A stretch of DNA of 11,029 bases, taken from contig CAQBGY010000080.1 in the NCBI GenBank assembly GCA_948759685.1, forward strand, positions 1 through 11,029, in the 5' to 3' direction. A program made the translations under genes and the position numbers. The stretch comes from an uncultured Eubacterium sp. GTDB taxonomy: Bacteria; Bacillota_A; Clostridia; Lachnospirales; Lachnospiraceae. Shown here one piece after another: positions 1-6,532 of the stretch; the stretch's first letter is position 1, and the number at the start of each line of letters is the position of its first letter. The notes beneath the pieces were generated by a model that saw only the letters and a program-made list of their open reading frames with translations, ran no database searches and was not told where the DNA came from.

Positions 1-55
1 CCGCCGCCTGCCTTGCGGTAATGCCGTTTTCCCTTATCGCTTCAAATACATTCAT
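1..55 (-). CDS. CHC2 zinc-finger DNA primase-like protein, N-terminal fragment
   Basis: Only the first 18 codons are present before the left edge; they read MNVFEAIRENGITARQAA. From memory this start is typical of the CHC2 zinc-finger, DnaG-like primases carried by ICEs of Clostridia, in which an N-terminal N-V-F-E-A segment is followed by a T-x-R-Q-A-A helix and then the zinc-binding site. The zinc site and catalytic core lie outside the window, so the assignment rests on this short stretch alone. The ATG at 55 is chosen because GGAGGT sits 5-6 bases upstream; the ATG at 67 overlaps that Shine-Dalgarno and is less likely. A strong terminator (74-118) lies directly upstream, so the gene may have its own promoter or be controlled by read-through. 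Confidence 0.5.
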   Translation of the reverse strand, partial: MNVFEAIRENGITARQAA

Positions 56-73
56 TGAAACCTCCATGCACGC

Positions 74-118
74 AAAAAAGGCAGCTACAAACCTGTCAAA
101 TAGGTTCATAACTGCCTT
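74..118 (-). terminator. Intrinsic terminator between the hypothetical gene and the primase
   Basis: Bases 78-84 pair with 112-118 (AAGGCAG/CTGCCTT) and 90-94 pair with 102-106 (AACCT/AGGTT), separated by a symmetric 5+5 internal loop and closed by a 7-base loop. Read on the minus strand, the hairpin is followed at once by six T. It ends the upstream minus-strand transcription unit. It lies only about 7 bases from the primase Shine-Dalgarno, so it could also act as an attenuator. Confidence 0.8.
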
Positions 119-180
119 AACGCTGTGTAAATCAATTATCAGTGGACAATGCCCACAATCATTCTCTTTTAACCAAAAGT

Positions 181-546
181 CTAAAAACTGTCTATATAAG
201 TATGGCTGCACCCTTTCCGCCAGTTCCCGGTCAGTGCGTAGTATAATGGGATAACGTGGCTGTTGTCCTCCGCTGCCTTCACGCCGACATACCCGTTATA
301 TGCGCTGAATGTTTCAAAACAGAGCGCAACATCATCAAGCTGCTCTGAGCCGACGATATCCTCCGACAGATAGACCATGCCGCTTTTTGTCACCCTTATC
401 TGGTTGTTGTGCCTGTCATTCCCGCAGGCAATCAGCATACGGAACTGTTCAAGGGTAATTGTCCTGATGTCATACGCCTTTATCCTCTGCCCGTTCAAAA
501 TAATAGATTTTCCCTTCTGTATGGGAAACATTTCCTCTTGTATCAT
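181..546 (-). CDS. Hypothetical ICE-associated protein, about 121 residues
   Basis: I do not recognise a named domain with certainty. The protein is soluble, with no signal peptide or membrane segment. It has an early K-G-K-S-I-I-L-N-G-Q strand, a conserved-looking AYDIRTITLEQFRML segment (residues about 24-38), GNDRHNNQIRVTKSG (42-56) and an FETFSAYNGYVGV segment (78-90). Similar small proteins occur, from memory, in the accessory modules of Lachnospiraceae conjugative elements, but no function is known to me. The start is uncertain. The frame is open up to a GTG at 615; ATG 546 and ATG 531 are both possible and none has an ideal ribosome binding site. I used 546 because the residues upstream look like translated intergenic sequence. 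The gene is followed by the terminator at 74-118. Confidence 0.55.
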   Translation of the reverse strand: MIQEEMFPIQKGKSIILNGQRIKAYDIRTITLEQFRMLIACGNDRHNNQIRVTKSGMVYLSEDIVGSEQLDDVALCFETFSAYNGYVGVKAAEDNSHVIPLYYALTGNWRKGCSHTYIDSF

Positions 547-630
547 CCGCCAATAAAAATCCCCGTTTTTACAAAATTTTATATCCTGCAAGTAGCTTCT
601 GGGAGGGAAGCCCACATTGGAATCGCACCA

Positions 631-804
631 TCATCTTTGTGACCGTTTTACGGAAGTATCATTATCAGGAAACAGTGTCATGGCGCAAGGTTCCCACACC
701 TTGTTTGCTTTAAAACATCTCTCGCTCTTGCCTGTCCAGTACAGGCAGTCATGGCGTGCTTTGGCACAGCTCGGCTGTTTCATACGTCTTGCAGGATTGC
801 CCAT
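631..804 (-). CDS. Small Cys-rich hypothetical protein, 57 residues
   Basis: A short ORF starts at ATG 804 and ends at TGA 631, 22 bases after the second HTH gene. It contains Cys13, His18, Cys20, Cys30 and Cys40 in the pattern C-x4-H-x-C-x9-C-x9-C, with aromatic residues in CLYWTG and KVWEPC. This spacing suggests a small metal (zinc) binding fold, though no named family is recognised. Evidence that it is real: it fits neatly between two minus-strand genes, its frame overlaps neither, and its composition is protein-like. The Shine-Dalgarno is weak (GGAC about 8 bases upstream). It is probably co-transcribed with the two upstream regulators. The function could be nucleic-acid binding or regulatory; that is inference. 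Confidence 0.5.
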   Translation of the reverse strand: MGNPARRMKQPSCAKARHDCLYWTGKSERCFKANKVWEPCAMTLFPDNDTSVKRSQR

Positions 805-826
805 ATTCAGTTGTCCGTCTGCCCAG

Positions 827-1156
827 TTAAATTTCCAGCTTGTCCGCCCCGTACTTATGGATAATCCGGAACAGGATTTCCTTCTCTTTCCCCTCCGCTT
901 TCCCGTATAGCCTGCACAGTGTTTCAAGCTCCGTTTCTGTGAGGGTATTGGTATAGGGCTTGTAGTTATCCGTGATAAAAACCCCGCCACCACAGCCCGG
1001 CTTTGTATAAATCGGGTAGTCAAAAGTCAATGCGAAAATATCATGGTGTATCGTGCGTATCGTAACGCCCAATTCCCACGCAAGCTCCCTTGATGTTATA
1101 TGCCCTTTGACAGATAAAATGCTGATGATTTCCATTCTCCGGTGTGCCGTGTCCAT
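827..1156 (-). CDS. Small HTH (DeoR/HTH_11-like) transcriptional regulator, 109 residues
   Basis: The N-terminal half has the winged helix-turn-helix pattern of the DeoR/HTH_11 type: RRMEIISIL, then ITSRELAWELGVTIRTIHHDI (residues about 20-40) and a wing containing GCGGGVFI. The C-terminal 40 residues (TLTETELETLCRLY onward, ending in RIIHKYG) form a short predicted helical tail. There is no WYL or sugar-phosphate sensing domain, so this is a DNA-binding domain with a minimal extension. The start at 1156 is set by a GGGGAGGT box about 6 bases upstream; the frame remains open to 1384 but that part overlaps the preceding gene. It lies 43 bases downstream of a related regulator, and both share the helix then I-I-H-x-[FY]-G ending. 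A role in controlling transfer or accessory genes of the element is inference. Confidence 0.7.
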   Translation of the reverse strand: MDTAHRRMEIISILSVKGHITSRELAWELGVTIRTIHHDIFALTFDYPIYTKPGCGGGVFITDNYKPYTNTLTETELETLCRLYGKAEGKEKEILFRIIHKYGADKLEI

Positions 1157-1199
1157 GCTGCACCTCCCCTCACTTTCCGGCTTGAAAGCTGCCCGTTTT

Positions 1200-1538
1200 T
1201 TATGTATTCCTTTCACAGTACGGCCCAAATTCATGTATGATTGACAGGACGGTTTCCCTGTCTTTCCCCGTACATCCCACAGCGAGTTTTTCCAGACATT
1301 CCAGTTGTTCACGGGATAAAGAGTTTTGGTATTTTCCTGCCCCGTCCATGAGGGAGTAGCCGCCGTTATATCCCTGCTTTGCAATCACGGGAAGTTCTTC
1401 GCCTATGACTTCAAAATCTCTGCGTATGGCGTTCTTCCCGACACTGTACATAGCCATGAGTTTCGGCACGGTCAGCCTTTTCCCCGACAGCAGCATACGC
1501 TCGATTTCCCGCCGCCGCTGGAATGCGTGGTCTAACAT
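1200..1538 (-). CDS. Small HTH (DeoR/HTH_11-like) transcriptional regulator, 112 residues
   Basis: First gene of the minus-strand module. The N-terminus carries a DeoR/HTH_11-like winged helix-turn-helix: RRREIERMLL, then LTVPKLMAMYSVGKNAIRRDF (residues about 22-42) containing the recognition helix, followed by ELPVIAKQGYNGGYSL as the wing. A short tail follows (SLSREQLECLEKLA, ending SIIHEFG). No ligand-binding or WYL domain is present. The start at 1538 is set by AAAGGGGGTG about 6 bases upstream; the longer frame to 1616 would translate the leader. It is homologous along its length to the next gene (827-1156), so the pair probably arose by duplication. It is divergently oriented from the mobC-like gene across a hairpin-rich region, so it may regulate that region (inference). 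Confidence 0.7.
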   Translation of the reverse strand: MLDHAFQRRREIERMLLSGKRLTVPKLMAMYSVGKNAIRRDFEVIGEELPVIAKQGYNGGYSLMDGAGKYQNSLSREQLECLEKLAVGCTGKDRETVLSIIHEFGPYCERNT

Positions 1539-1685
1539 TTTTTCACCCCCTTTCTCCGCTGTTTGTGATGTTAATTGTAGATAAAGGAAGTTCCCGTATA
1601 TGGGTACGTTCCTCAAAAAATTTTCTGCTTTTTCTTACAGACAGCTAAAACCCAAAACTTTCTCTTTGAAGTAACAGCAAGCACT

Positions 1686-1774
1686 GCCTGTGTTCCCTCA
1701 CAGGCTCCGATTTTCCCAAATCCCCCCGGAGCGGGAATCTGGAAAATCTGCTTGTAGGGGGAAGTTTCCCCCTA
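1686..1774. other. Candidate origin of transfer (oriT): three consecutive hairpins
   Basis: This lies in the 380-base gene-free stretch 1539-1918, upstream of the mobC-like gene. Three inverted repeats follow each other: GCCTGTG/CACAGGC (1686-1692 with 1699-1705), GATTTTCC/GGAAAATC (1709-1716 with 1741-1748, with further partial pairing inside), and TAGGGGGAA/TTCCCCCTA (1755-1763 with 1766-1774, perfect, 2-base centre). A GC-rich segment containing CCCCCTCTGCG follows. Relaxosome genes commonly sit next to oriT, and oriT regions typically carry inverted repeats beside the nick site. The nick site cannot be named from sequence alone. Bases 1617-1680 hold nothing I recognise. Confidence 0.45.
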
Positions 1775-1799
1775 GCCCCCTCTGCGTTCAAAAATCACA

Positions 1800-1829
1800 A
1801 AATGCCCTGCCGGGATTTCTGATTTTTTT
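1800..1829 (+). terminator. Possible intrinsic terminator upstream of the mobC-like gene
   Basis: AAAT-g-CCC at 1800-1807 pairs with GGGATTT at 1812-1818 across a TGCC loop, with one bulged base. Seven T follow at 1823-1829 on the plus strand. The stem is short, so the call is tentative. It would isolate mobC from transcription entering from the oriT side. Confidence 0.35.
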
Positions 1830-1865
1830 CACTCACTTTTTGCACGAACATCCCCCACGACAGGA

Positions 1866-1891
1866 TTGAAGATTGTGTAAAATCTCTTCAA
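1866..1891 (+). promoter_or_regulatory. Inverted repeat in the mobC leader, possible operator
   Basis: TTGAAGA at 1866-1872 pairs with TCTTCAA at 1885-1891. The 12-base centre includes TAAAAT (1878-1883), which resembles a -10 element. No convincing -35 is seen at the usual spacing. The position 28 bases before the mobC start suggests a repressor site, possibly for autoregulation by MobC or for one of the HTH regulators (inference). Confidence 0.3.
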
Positions 1892-1918
1892 AAATCCAAC
1901 ACGGAAAGGAGATAATAA

Positions 1919-2260
1919 ATGGCAAACCGTGAGCGCAAAAATGAGCTGAAAATATATCTAAGTGACAAGGAGCAATACATACTGGAACAGAAAGTAAAAA
2001 TCTCCGGCATGAAAAGCAAGTCCACTTTCCTCCGCCGCCTGATTTTGTACGGCTTTGTCTATGACATTGACTATTCAGACCTGCGGGAATACAACTACAC
2101 GCTCGGAAAAATCAGCGGCAACCTAAACCAGATCGCCAAGCGAATGAACGCAACGGGCAACGTGTATAAAGCCGATGTCGAGGAAGTGAAAAAGCTGATG
2201 AAGCAGGTGTGGGATACACAGAAAGCCATGCTCTCAAAACAGCCCTCCATGAAGCAGTAA
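1919..2260 (+). CDS. mobC: MobC-like relaxosome accessory protein, 113 residues
   Basis: MobC proteins bind near oriT and help the relaxase open and nick DNA. The N-terminal half (residues about 9-45: KIYLSDKEQYILEQK, then SKSTFLRRLIL) looks like a ribbon-helix-helix DNA-binding segment. The C-terminal half has the MobC hallmark LGKISGNLNQIAKRMNATG (62-80) followed by a helix rich in Lys and Glu. The length is typical of short Clostridia MobC proteins. The start at 1919 has AAGGAGA 7 bases upstream. It is the only plus-strand gene in the window and lies just downstream of the hairpin-rich oriT candidate. A relaxase gene would normally follow directly, but the next 500 bases contain none, so this mobilisation module is truncated here or the relaxase lies elsewhere. 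Confidence 0.8.
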   Translation: MANRERKNELKIYLSDKEQYILEQKVKISGMKSKSTFLRRLILYGFVYDIDYSDLREYNYTLGKISGNLNQIAKRMNATGNVYKADVEEVKKLMKQVWDTQKAMLSKQPSMKQ

Positions 2261-2376
2261 ACCCAAGTGTAATCCCCTTCCAAAAGCGGAACCGTTCCAA
2301 CCAGATTTTGCACACAAATACGCAACGGATAAACTGCAACAAAAGCTAAAATCAGACAAATTTCGCACCATTAAAA

Positions 2377-2421
2377 AAGGTGTACCGCAGTGAAGTTTCT
2401 TTCTTCCTTGCGGTACACCTT
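2377..2421 (-). terminator. Strong intrinsic terminator, 13-bp perfect stem
   Basis: Bases 2377-2389 pair perfectly with 2409-2421 (AAGGTGTACCGCA and its complement), closed by a 19-base loop. On the minus strand the stem runs into six T (2378-2373). It is the first good terminator after phoR, about 340 bases downstream of its stop, so it may end the whole pst-pho transcript or a shorter transcript from within 2422-2759. On the plus strand it lacks a T-tract, so termination of mobC here is less certain. Bases 2261-2376 show nothing recognisable. Confidence 0.75.
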
Positions 2422-2432
2422 GATATGTGTAA

Positions 2433-2579
2433 TCACTCTTTATTTTTTAGTTTTTGATACATAAATAATTTTAGCTTTTCTCTGATCATATTTTCTTTCC
2501 TTACTGGCAACCTATAAAAAAAGAAAATGGTAGCTTTACATTCAAATAAAACCGCCATTCTCAAACTCATGTGTAACAT
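2433..2579 (-). CDS. Possible small protein downstream of phoR (48 residues, or 18 from an internal start)
   Basis: An open frame runs from ATG 2579 to TGA 2433, ending 12 bases before the terminator stem. The best translational signal is internal: ATG 2489 is preceded by GTAAGGAAAG at good spacing and would give the 18-residue peptide MIREKLKLFMYQKLKNKE, which is cationic and could form an amphipathic helix. The longer form starts MLHMSLRMAVLF and has no clear ribosome binding site. I recognise no family. The surrounding DNA is AT-rich, so chance cannot be excluded. It could also be a decayed fragment. If real, it would be read from phoR read-through or from the Pho-box-like region at 2708-2750. 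Confidence 0.25.
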   Translation of the reverse strand: MLHMSLRMAVLFECKATIFFFYRLPVRKENMIREKLKLFMYQKLKNKE

Positions 2580-2707
2580 TTTTTCATAAAAATCGCTTTA
2601 CATATTTAACAACATCAAACAAAAGCAATTAAACTAATGAAAAATAACCTGTAGAATTGCCATTAGCGTTTGCATTGAATATTTATAAAGACAATTTTAA
2701 GACTGCT

Positions 2708-2750
2708 TTGTAAAATCTAAAAACTATATTCTGTATAATTTATGTAAAAT
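2708..2750 (-). promoter_or_regulatory. Pho-box-like repeats just downstream of phoR
   Basis: On the plus strand TTGTAAAAT (2708-2716), CTGTATAAT (2731-2739) and ATGTAAAAT (2742-2750) resemble the repeats upstream of pstS. The last two are spaced by exactly 11 bases and the first by about two turns more. A TAAAAT -10-like hexamer on the minus strand (2699-2694) lies 9 bases past the final TTTACA. The region is very AT-rich, so this may be coincidence. Confidence 0.25.
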
Positions 2751-2759
2751 GAAAATTTT

Positions 2760-4439
2760 TTAGGAAGTCTGTACTACATCATTTTTATCTTCCTGAAAAG
2801 AAATCTGTATCATAGTTCCTTGCCCAGTGCTGCTTTGCAAATCAATTTTTCCATTCAAATATTGTACAGCGTGTTTCACAATGGAAAGCCCTAAACCCGT
2901 TCCGCCGGATTCTTTAGAACGGCTCTTGTCTACCCGGTAAAACCGTTCGAATATCCTTGACTGATGTTCCGGTGGTATGCCAATCCCTGAATCCTTCACA
3001 GCAATCACAGCATTGTTTTCCTTTCTGTTTATGGCTACTTCTACCGTACCGCCGCTTTTATTATATTTGATAGCATTATCGCAGAGGTTGAATATAATTT
3101 CTGTCAAAAGCCGCCGGACGCTTTTTACACGGACGGCTTCCCCTGTTAAAGTCACTTCAATATCTTTTGCCGCCGCTATATCTGCCAGACCTGCCATCAC
3201 ATCAGATGCGACTTCATATAAATCAACATTTTCAAAAGGCATATCACACCTCTCGTCCAGTTGGGATAAACGGATAATATCATCAATCAGTGTTACAAGT
3301 CTTCCAGCCTCTGTGCGGATATGCCCTACGAAGCGTGTCATATCCTCTGGTTTCACAAGGCCGTTTTCCATTAGCTCCGCACTCCCCATTATGGATTGTA
3401 ACGGTGTTTTCAATTCATGGGATACATTGGCAGTAAATTCCTTCCTGTTTCTCTCCGCAAAAGCCGCTTCCGTTATGTCAAAAGCAAGTACAACCGCCCC
3501 GATCACGGAACCGTTTGATTCAATCCGGTTGATATGGAGCTGGTATTCTTTTCCCTCACGTTCCATACGGATTTCGCTGTGTCCACTTGAAAACGCGTCT
3601 TGTATTGCACAGCTTACATCATGGTTTCGCTCCACCGTCAGAAAATCTTTTCCTTTACAGAAATGGCTTGTATGGAACAGCTTCAACGCAGCAGGATTGA
3701 TGTTCAGAATGATATTTTTTTCATTCAAAAGGACAAGCCCTTCTGTCATGCCGTGTGTAATCTGTGTAAATTCATCATTTTTCCTTTGAAGTTCCGACAA
3801 CTGTACATCAATCTGCCTGTGCTGCTTATTGATACGGTTCAGCAGGGGGGCTAATTCCTCATAAGTATTGTTTTCCAACGGCTTTTCCAAATCAAGACTG
3901 TTCAGTGGCTCCATGATATGTTTAGAAATACGGCTTGCTAATATTCCCGATAAAATAAGAGTTACAACAACTACAATCAGAATTGGTTGTATCATTCCCA
4001 AAACAAGCACCCATATCGTAACGCTGCTGACAGAAATCCTTAATACTGAGCCATCTTTAAGCCGCCTTGCACAGTAAAGTGTTTTTTCTAAAAGTGTTGT
4101 AGAATAACGTGAACTTTTTCCCTCTTTATTTCGCAAAGCTTCCTGTATTTCTTCCCTGTCTGCATGGTTCTCCATATTTTCCCCATCAGACTGTGTATCA
4201 TATATGACCTCTCCATTTTCAGCAACCCATGTCAGACGGTACTCCCTTGACTGTAATTCCTCCAGATAGTTCCGTCCCTCCTTTTCAACGGCTATGACAG
4301 CTAAGGACAGTTCATCCTCTAACTGTTTTTCCTGAACTTCACTGAAGTAACGGTAAAGACACCCCATGATGATGACAAGGCTTGCAATCAGGACAGCCCC
4401 TGCCACAACCATGATTGATTTAAAAATTTTCTTTGTCAT
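2760..4439 (-). CDS. phoR: PhoR-type membrane sensor histidine kinase, 559 residues
   Basis: Kinase of the phosphate-starvation two-component system; it phosphorylates PhoB when PstSCAB/PhoU report low phosphate. Order of parts: membrane segment about 10-30, an extracytoplasmic domain about 31-138, second membrane segment about 141-168, a HAMP/coiled-coil linker about 169-222, a PAS domain about 225-325, then the HisKA domain with phospho-acceptor His341 (NVSHELKTPL). The ATPase domain has the N box NLCDNAIKYN (451-460), G1 box DSGIGIP (483-489), F box FERFYRVD (497-504) and G2 box GGTGLGLSIVK (512-522). All catalytic motifs look intact, and the long form with PAS and external domain is the usual Firmicutes layout. 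The start ATG overlaps the phoB stop by 4 bases and has GAGGTG upstream. It is the last gene of the operon. The phosphate-specific role follows from the pst neighbours. Confidence 0.9.
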   Translation of the reverse strand: MTKKIFKSIMVVAGAVLIASLVIIMGCLYRYFSEVQEKQLEDELSLAVIAVEKEGRNYLEELQSREYRLTWVAENGEVIYDTQSDGENMENHADREEIQEALRNKEGKSSRYSTTLLEKTLYCARRLKDGSVLRISVSSVTIWVLVLGMIQPILIVVVVTLILSGILASRISKHIMEPLNSLDLEKPLENNTYEELAPLLNRINKQHRQIDVQLSELQRKNDEFTQITHGMTEGLVLLNEKNIILNINPAALKLFHTSHFCKGKDFLTVERNHDVSCAIQDAFSSGHSEIRMEREGKEYQLHINRIESNGSVIGAVVLAFDITEAAFAERNRKEFTANVSHELKTPLQSIMGSAELMENGLVKPEDMTRFVGHIRTEAGRLVTLIDDIIRLSQLDERCDMPFENVDLYEVASDVMAGLADIAAAKDIEVTLTGEAVRVKSVRRLLTEIIFNLCDNAIKYNKSGGTVEVAINRKENNAVIAVKDSGIGIPPEHQSRIFERFYRVDKSRSKESGGTGLGLSIVKHAVQYLNGKIDLQSSTGQGTMIQISFQEDKNDVVQTS

Positions 4440-5113
4440 GCCTGCACCTCTAATCTGTAACCAATCCCACGCACTGTTTCAATCATTTTGCCGTAATCTC
4501 TCAATTTCACACGCAAGGTTCGGATATGCATATCAACCGTCCTTGTTTCACCGACATAATCAGCTCCCCATATATCACTAAAAAGCTGGTCACGGGTAAA
4601 CGCAATGCCTGGACGGGAAAGAAATAGCCGAAGAATCTCAAATTCTTTTAAGGTAAGCTGAATTCTTTCATTGTCAATTGTAACCGTATGTTCATCCAAA
4701 TTTACCACAAGGCTTCCAACTTTCAGAAGACGATCTACCTCTGCAGGATTACACCGGCGGAGTACAGCCTTCACCCGTGAAACCATTTCCATCATCCCAA
4801 AAGGCTTTACAAGATAATCATCCGCCCCCAGATCAAGGCTCTGGACTTTATCGTATTCCATGCCTTTTGCTGTTGCCATGATAACCGGAATCCTGCAAGT
4901 ATCAGGATTGCTCTTTAAAAATTTCAGCAGTTCCACGCCATCCTCCCCGGGCAGCATAATATCAAGAATAATTAAATCCGGTTTACTACTGGATAAAGCG
5001 TCACGAAAAACGCACGCATCCGAAAAGCCCTTTGCTTCAAAATCCGTGGAATTAAGCGTATATACCTCAATATCCCGAATACTCGCATCATCCTCTACAC
5101 ACCATATTTTCAT
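4436..5113 (-). CDS. phoB: PhoB/PhoP-type response regulator, OmpR family, 225 residues
   Basis: DNA-binding partner of PhoR. The receiver domain (about 1-118) has the acidic pair Glu7/Asp8-Asp9, the phospho-acceptor Asp51 in LIILDIMLPGEDG, Thr81 and Lys103 followed by Pro-Phe. The OmpR-type winged helix (about 128-224) contains LTLKEFEILRLF, a recognition helix RTVDMHIRTLRVKL (191-204) and the terminal wing GIGYRL. Its length is normal for the family. The start at 5113 has AGGAGC upstream, and the gene begins 10 bases after phoU. It is expected to bind the 11-base-phased repeats upstream of pstS and so to regulate its own operon. In Firmicutes this protein is often called PhoP; the choice of symbol is only convention. 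Confidence 0.92.
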   Translation of the reverse strand: MKIWCVEDDASIRDIEVYTLNSTDFEAKGFSDACVFRDALSSSKPDLIILDIMLPGEDGVELLKFLKSNPDTCRIPVIMATAKGMEYDKVQSLDLGADDYLVKPFGMMEMVSRVKAVLRRCNPAEVDRLLKVGSLVVNLDEHTVTIDNERIQLTLKEFEILRLFLSRPGIAFTRDQLFSDIWGADYVGETRTVDMHIRTLRVKLRDYGKMIETVRGIGYRLEVQA

Positions 5114-5123
5114 AGACCTGCTC

Positions 5124-5777
5124 CTAAAAATCGCTTATTTTTTTGTGTTCTCCCGTCACCGAAAAAGCCACCCACTCCGCAATATTTACCGCATGATCCC
5201 CAATACGCTCAAAATATTTAGCGATCATCAGTAAATCCAGTGCATATCCTCCGTCTGTCGGTTTTTCTGCTATCAGCTTAATCAATGATGACTTGACTTG
5301 TAAAAATAAATCATCAACCAGATCATCACGGTCAATTGCCGCACCAGCCAGTATAATGTCCTGCCTTACAAAAGCATCTATGCTCTCCGTAACCATTTGG
5401 CTCGCCGCATCTGCCATAAACCGGATTTGTTCGCACTCCCCACCAGTCCTTCCGCCAAGGAATGTGATAATTTCCGCAATATCCGCCGCCTGTGTTCCGA
5501 TACGCTCCATATCGGTAATCATTTTAAGGGCTGCAGAAATCTGACGCAGATCCTTTGCCACAGGCTGTTGCTGTAACAGCAGTTTCAGGCACAATGTTTC
5601 GATTGTACGTTCCATGTGGTTGATTTCCCCGTCAAGGGATAAAACCTTATCTGACAGCTTCACTTCGCCTGTAGTCAATGCCTTTGAAGCAATGGCAATT
5701 GCTTCCTCACACATCGCTCCCATCTGGGTAAGCTCCTTATTCAGTGTAGCAAGCTGCTCATCAAAACGACTTCTCAT
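5124..5777 (-). CDS. phoU: Phosphate signalling protein PhoU, 217 residues
   Basis: PhoU is a cytoplasmic, mainly helical protein that connects the Pst transporter to PhoR and keeps the Pho response off when phosphate is plentiful. Two PhoU repeats are visible, each ending in the metal-binding signature: ERIGTQAADIAE at 91-102 and ERIGDHAVNIAE at 190-201. The length matches the family. The ATG at 5777 overlaps the pstB stop by one base (TAATG) and has GGGGAGG 8 bases upstream, so the two genes are probably translationally coupled. It sits between the transporter ATPase and the two-component system, as in many Firmicutes pst operons. Confidence 0.95.
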   Translation of the reverse strand: MRSRFDEQLATLNKELTQMGAMCEEAIAIASKALTTGEVKLSDKVLSLDGEINHMERTIETLCLKLLLQQQPVAKDLRQISAALKMITDMERIGTQAADIAEIITFLGGRTGGECEQIRFMADAASQMVTESIDAFVRQDIILAGAAIDRDDLVDDLFLQVKSSLIKLIAEKPTDGGYALDLLMIAKYFERIGDHAVNIAEWVAFSVTGEHKKISDF

Positions 5778-6532
5778 TATCCAAACCTCCCCGTAATATA
5801 ATCCTCCGTCCGCTTATCTTTTGGCTGCTCAAACATTTTTTCTGTATTTCCATATTCAATTAAATCACCAAGGAGAAAGAAAGCCGTATTATCGGAAATC
5901 CGCACAGCTTGCTGCATATTGTGCGTTACGATGATAATAGTATACTTTTCTTTCAGTTCCATTGCAAGTTCCTCTATTTTAGATGTGGAAATCGGGTCAA
6001 GTGCGCTTGTAGGCTCATCCATCAGAAGAACATCCGGTTCCACTGCTAACGCACGGGCAATGCAGAGTCGCTGCTGCTGGCCTCCCGACAATCCTAATGC
6101 CGATTTTTTCAGCCTGTCTTTTACTTCCTCCCATATTGCAGCTCCACGCAGGGAATGCTCCACTATATCATCCAGTTTAGCCTTGTTTTTGATTCCGTGT
6201 GTCCTCGGCCCGTAAGCAATATTGTCATAAATGCTCATGGGAAAAGGGTTCGGCTTTTGAAAAACCATGCCGATACTGCGGCGGAGTTCATTGACATCAA
6301 CATCCTTATCAAAAATATTCCGATTCCTGTAACACACTTCCCCCGTAATCCTCACACCATTGATAAGGTCATTCATCCGGTTTAAAGATTTAAGAAAAGT
6401 AGACTTTCCACACCCGGAGGGGCCGATCAGGGCTGTAATGCTCCGTTCCTCAATCTCAATATTTATATCTTTCAAAGCCTGTGTGCTACCATACCAAAGA
6501 CACAGTTCTTTTACCGTCATAACATGATTCAT
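5777..6532 (-). CDS. pstB: Phosphate ABC transporter ATP-binding protein PstB, 251 residues
   Basis: ATPase subunit that powers phosphate import through PstCA. The Walker A motif is GPSGCGKST (37-45), the Q-loop glutamine is Gln92 in [10 protein letters not shown], the ABC signature is LSGGQQQR (148-155), Walker B is [13 protein letters not shown] (168-180) and the switch histidine is His204 in VTHNMQQA. The FQKPNPFP segment and YDNIAYG are characteristic of PstB among ABC ATPases. The length is normal. The start at 6532 overlaps the pstA stop (ATGA) and is preceded by AAAGGAG at 6 bases. Confidence 0.97.
   Translation of the reverse strand: MNHVMTVKELCLWYGSTQALKDINIEIEERSITALIGPSGCGKSTFLKSLNRMNDLINGVRITGEVCYRNRNIFDKDVDVNELRRSIGMVFQKPNPFPMSIYDNIAYGPRTHGIKNKAKLDDIVEHSLRGAAIWEEVKDRLKKSALGLSGGQQQRLCIARALAVEPDVLLMDEPTSALDPISTSKIEELAMELKEKYTIIIVTHNMQQAVRISDNTAFFLLGDLIEYGNTEKMFEQPKDKRTEDYITGRFG

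Noticed and set aside
547..633. Possibility that the 57-residue ORF and the following hypothetical gene are one gene broken by the TGA at 631
   Set aside because: They share a frame, but the residues translated between them (633 to 546) look like intergenic sequence and the downstream protein has plausible starts of its own.
1157..1384. N-terminal extension of the second HTH gene up to 1384
   Set aside because: It would overlap the first HTH gene out of frame, and a GGGGAGGT box sits exactly before the ATG at 1156.
2377..2421. Hairpin as the terminator of mobC on the plus strand
   Set aside because: The T-tract is on the minus-strand side only; on the plus strand the stem is followed by mixed sequence. 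Assigned to the minus strand.
2977..3789. 270-codon open frame on the plus strand opposite phoR
   Set aside because: It lies entirely within the coding sequence of phoR, whose kinase motifs are all intact. It has Ser/Ile/Phe-rich antisense composition and matches no family.
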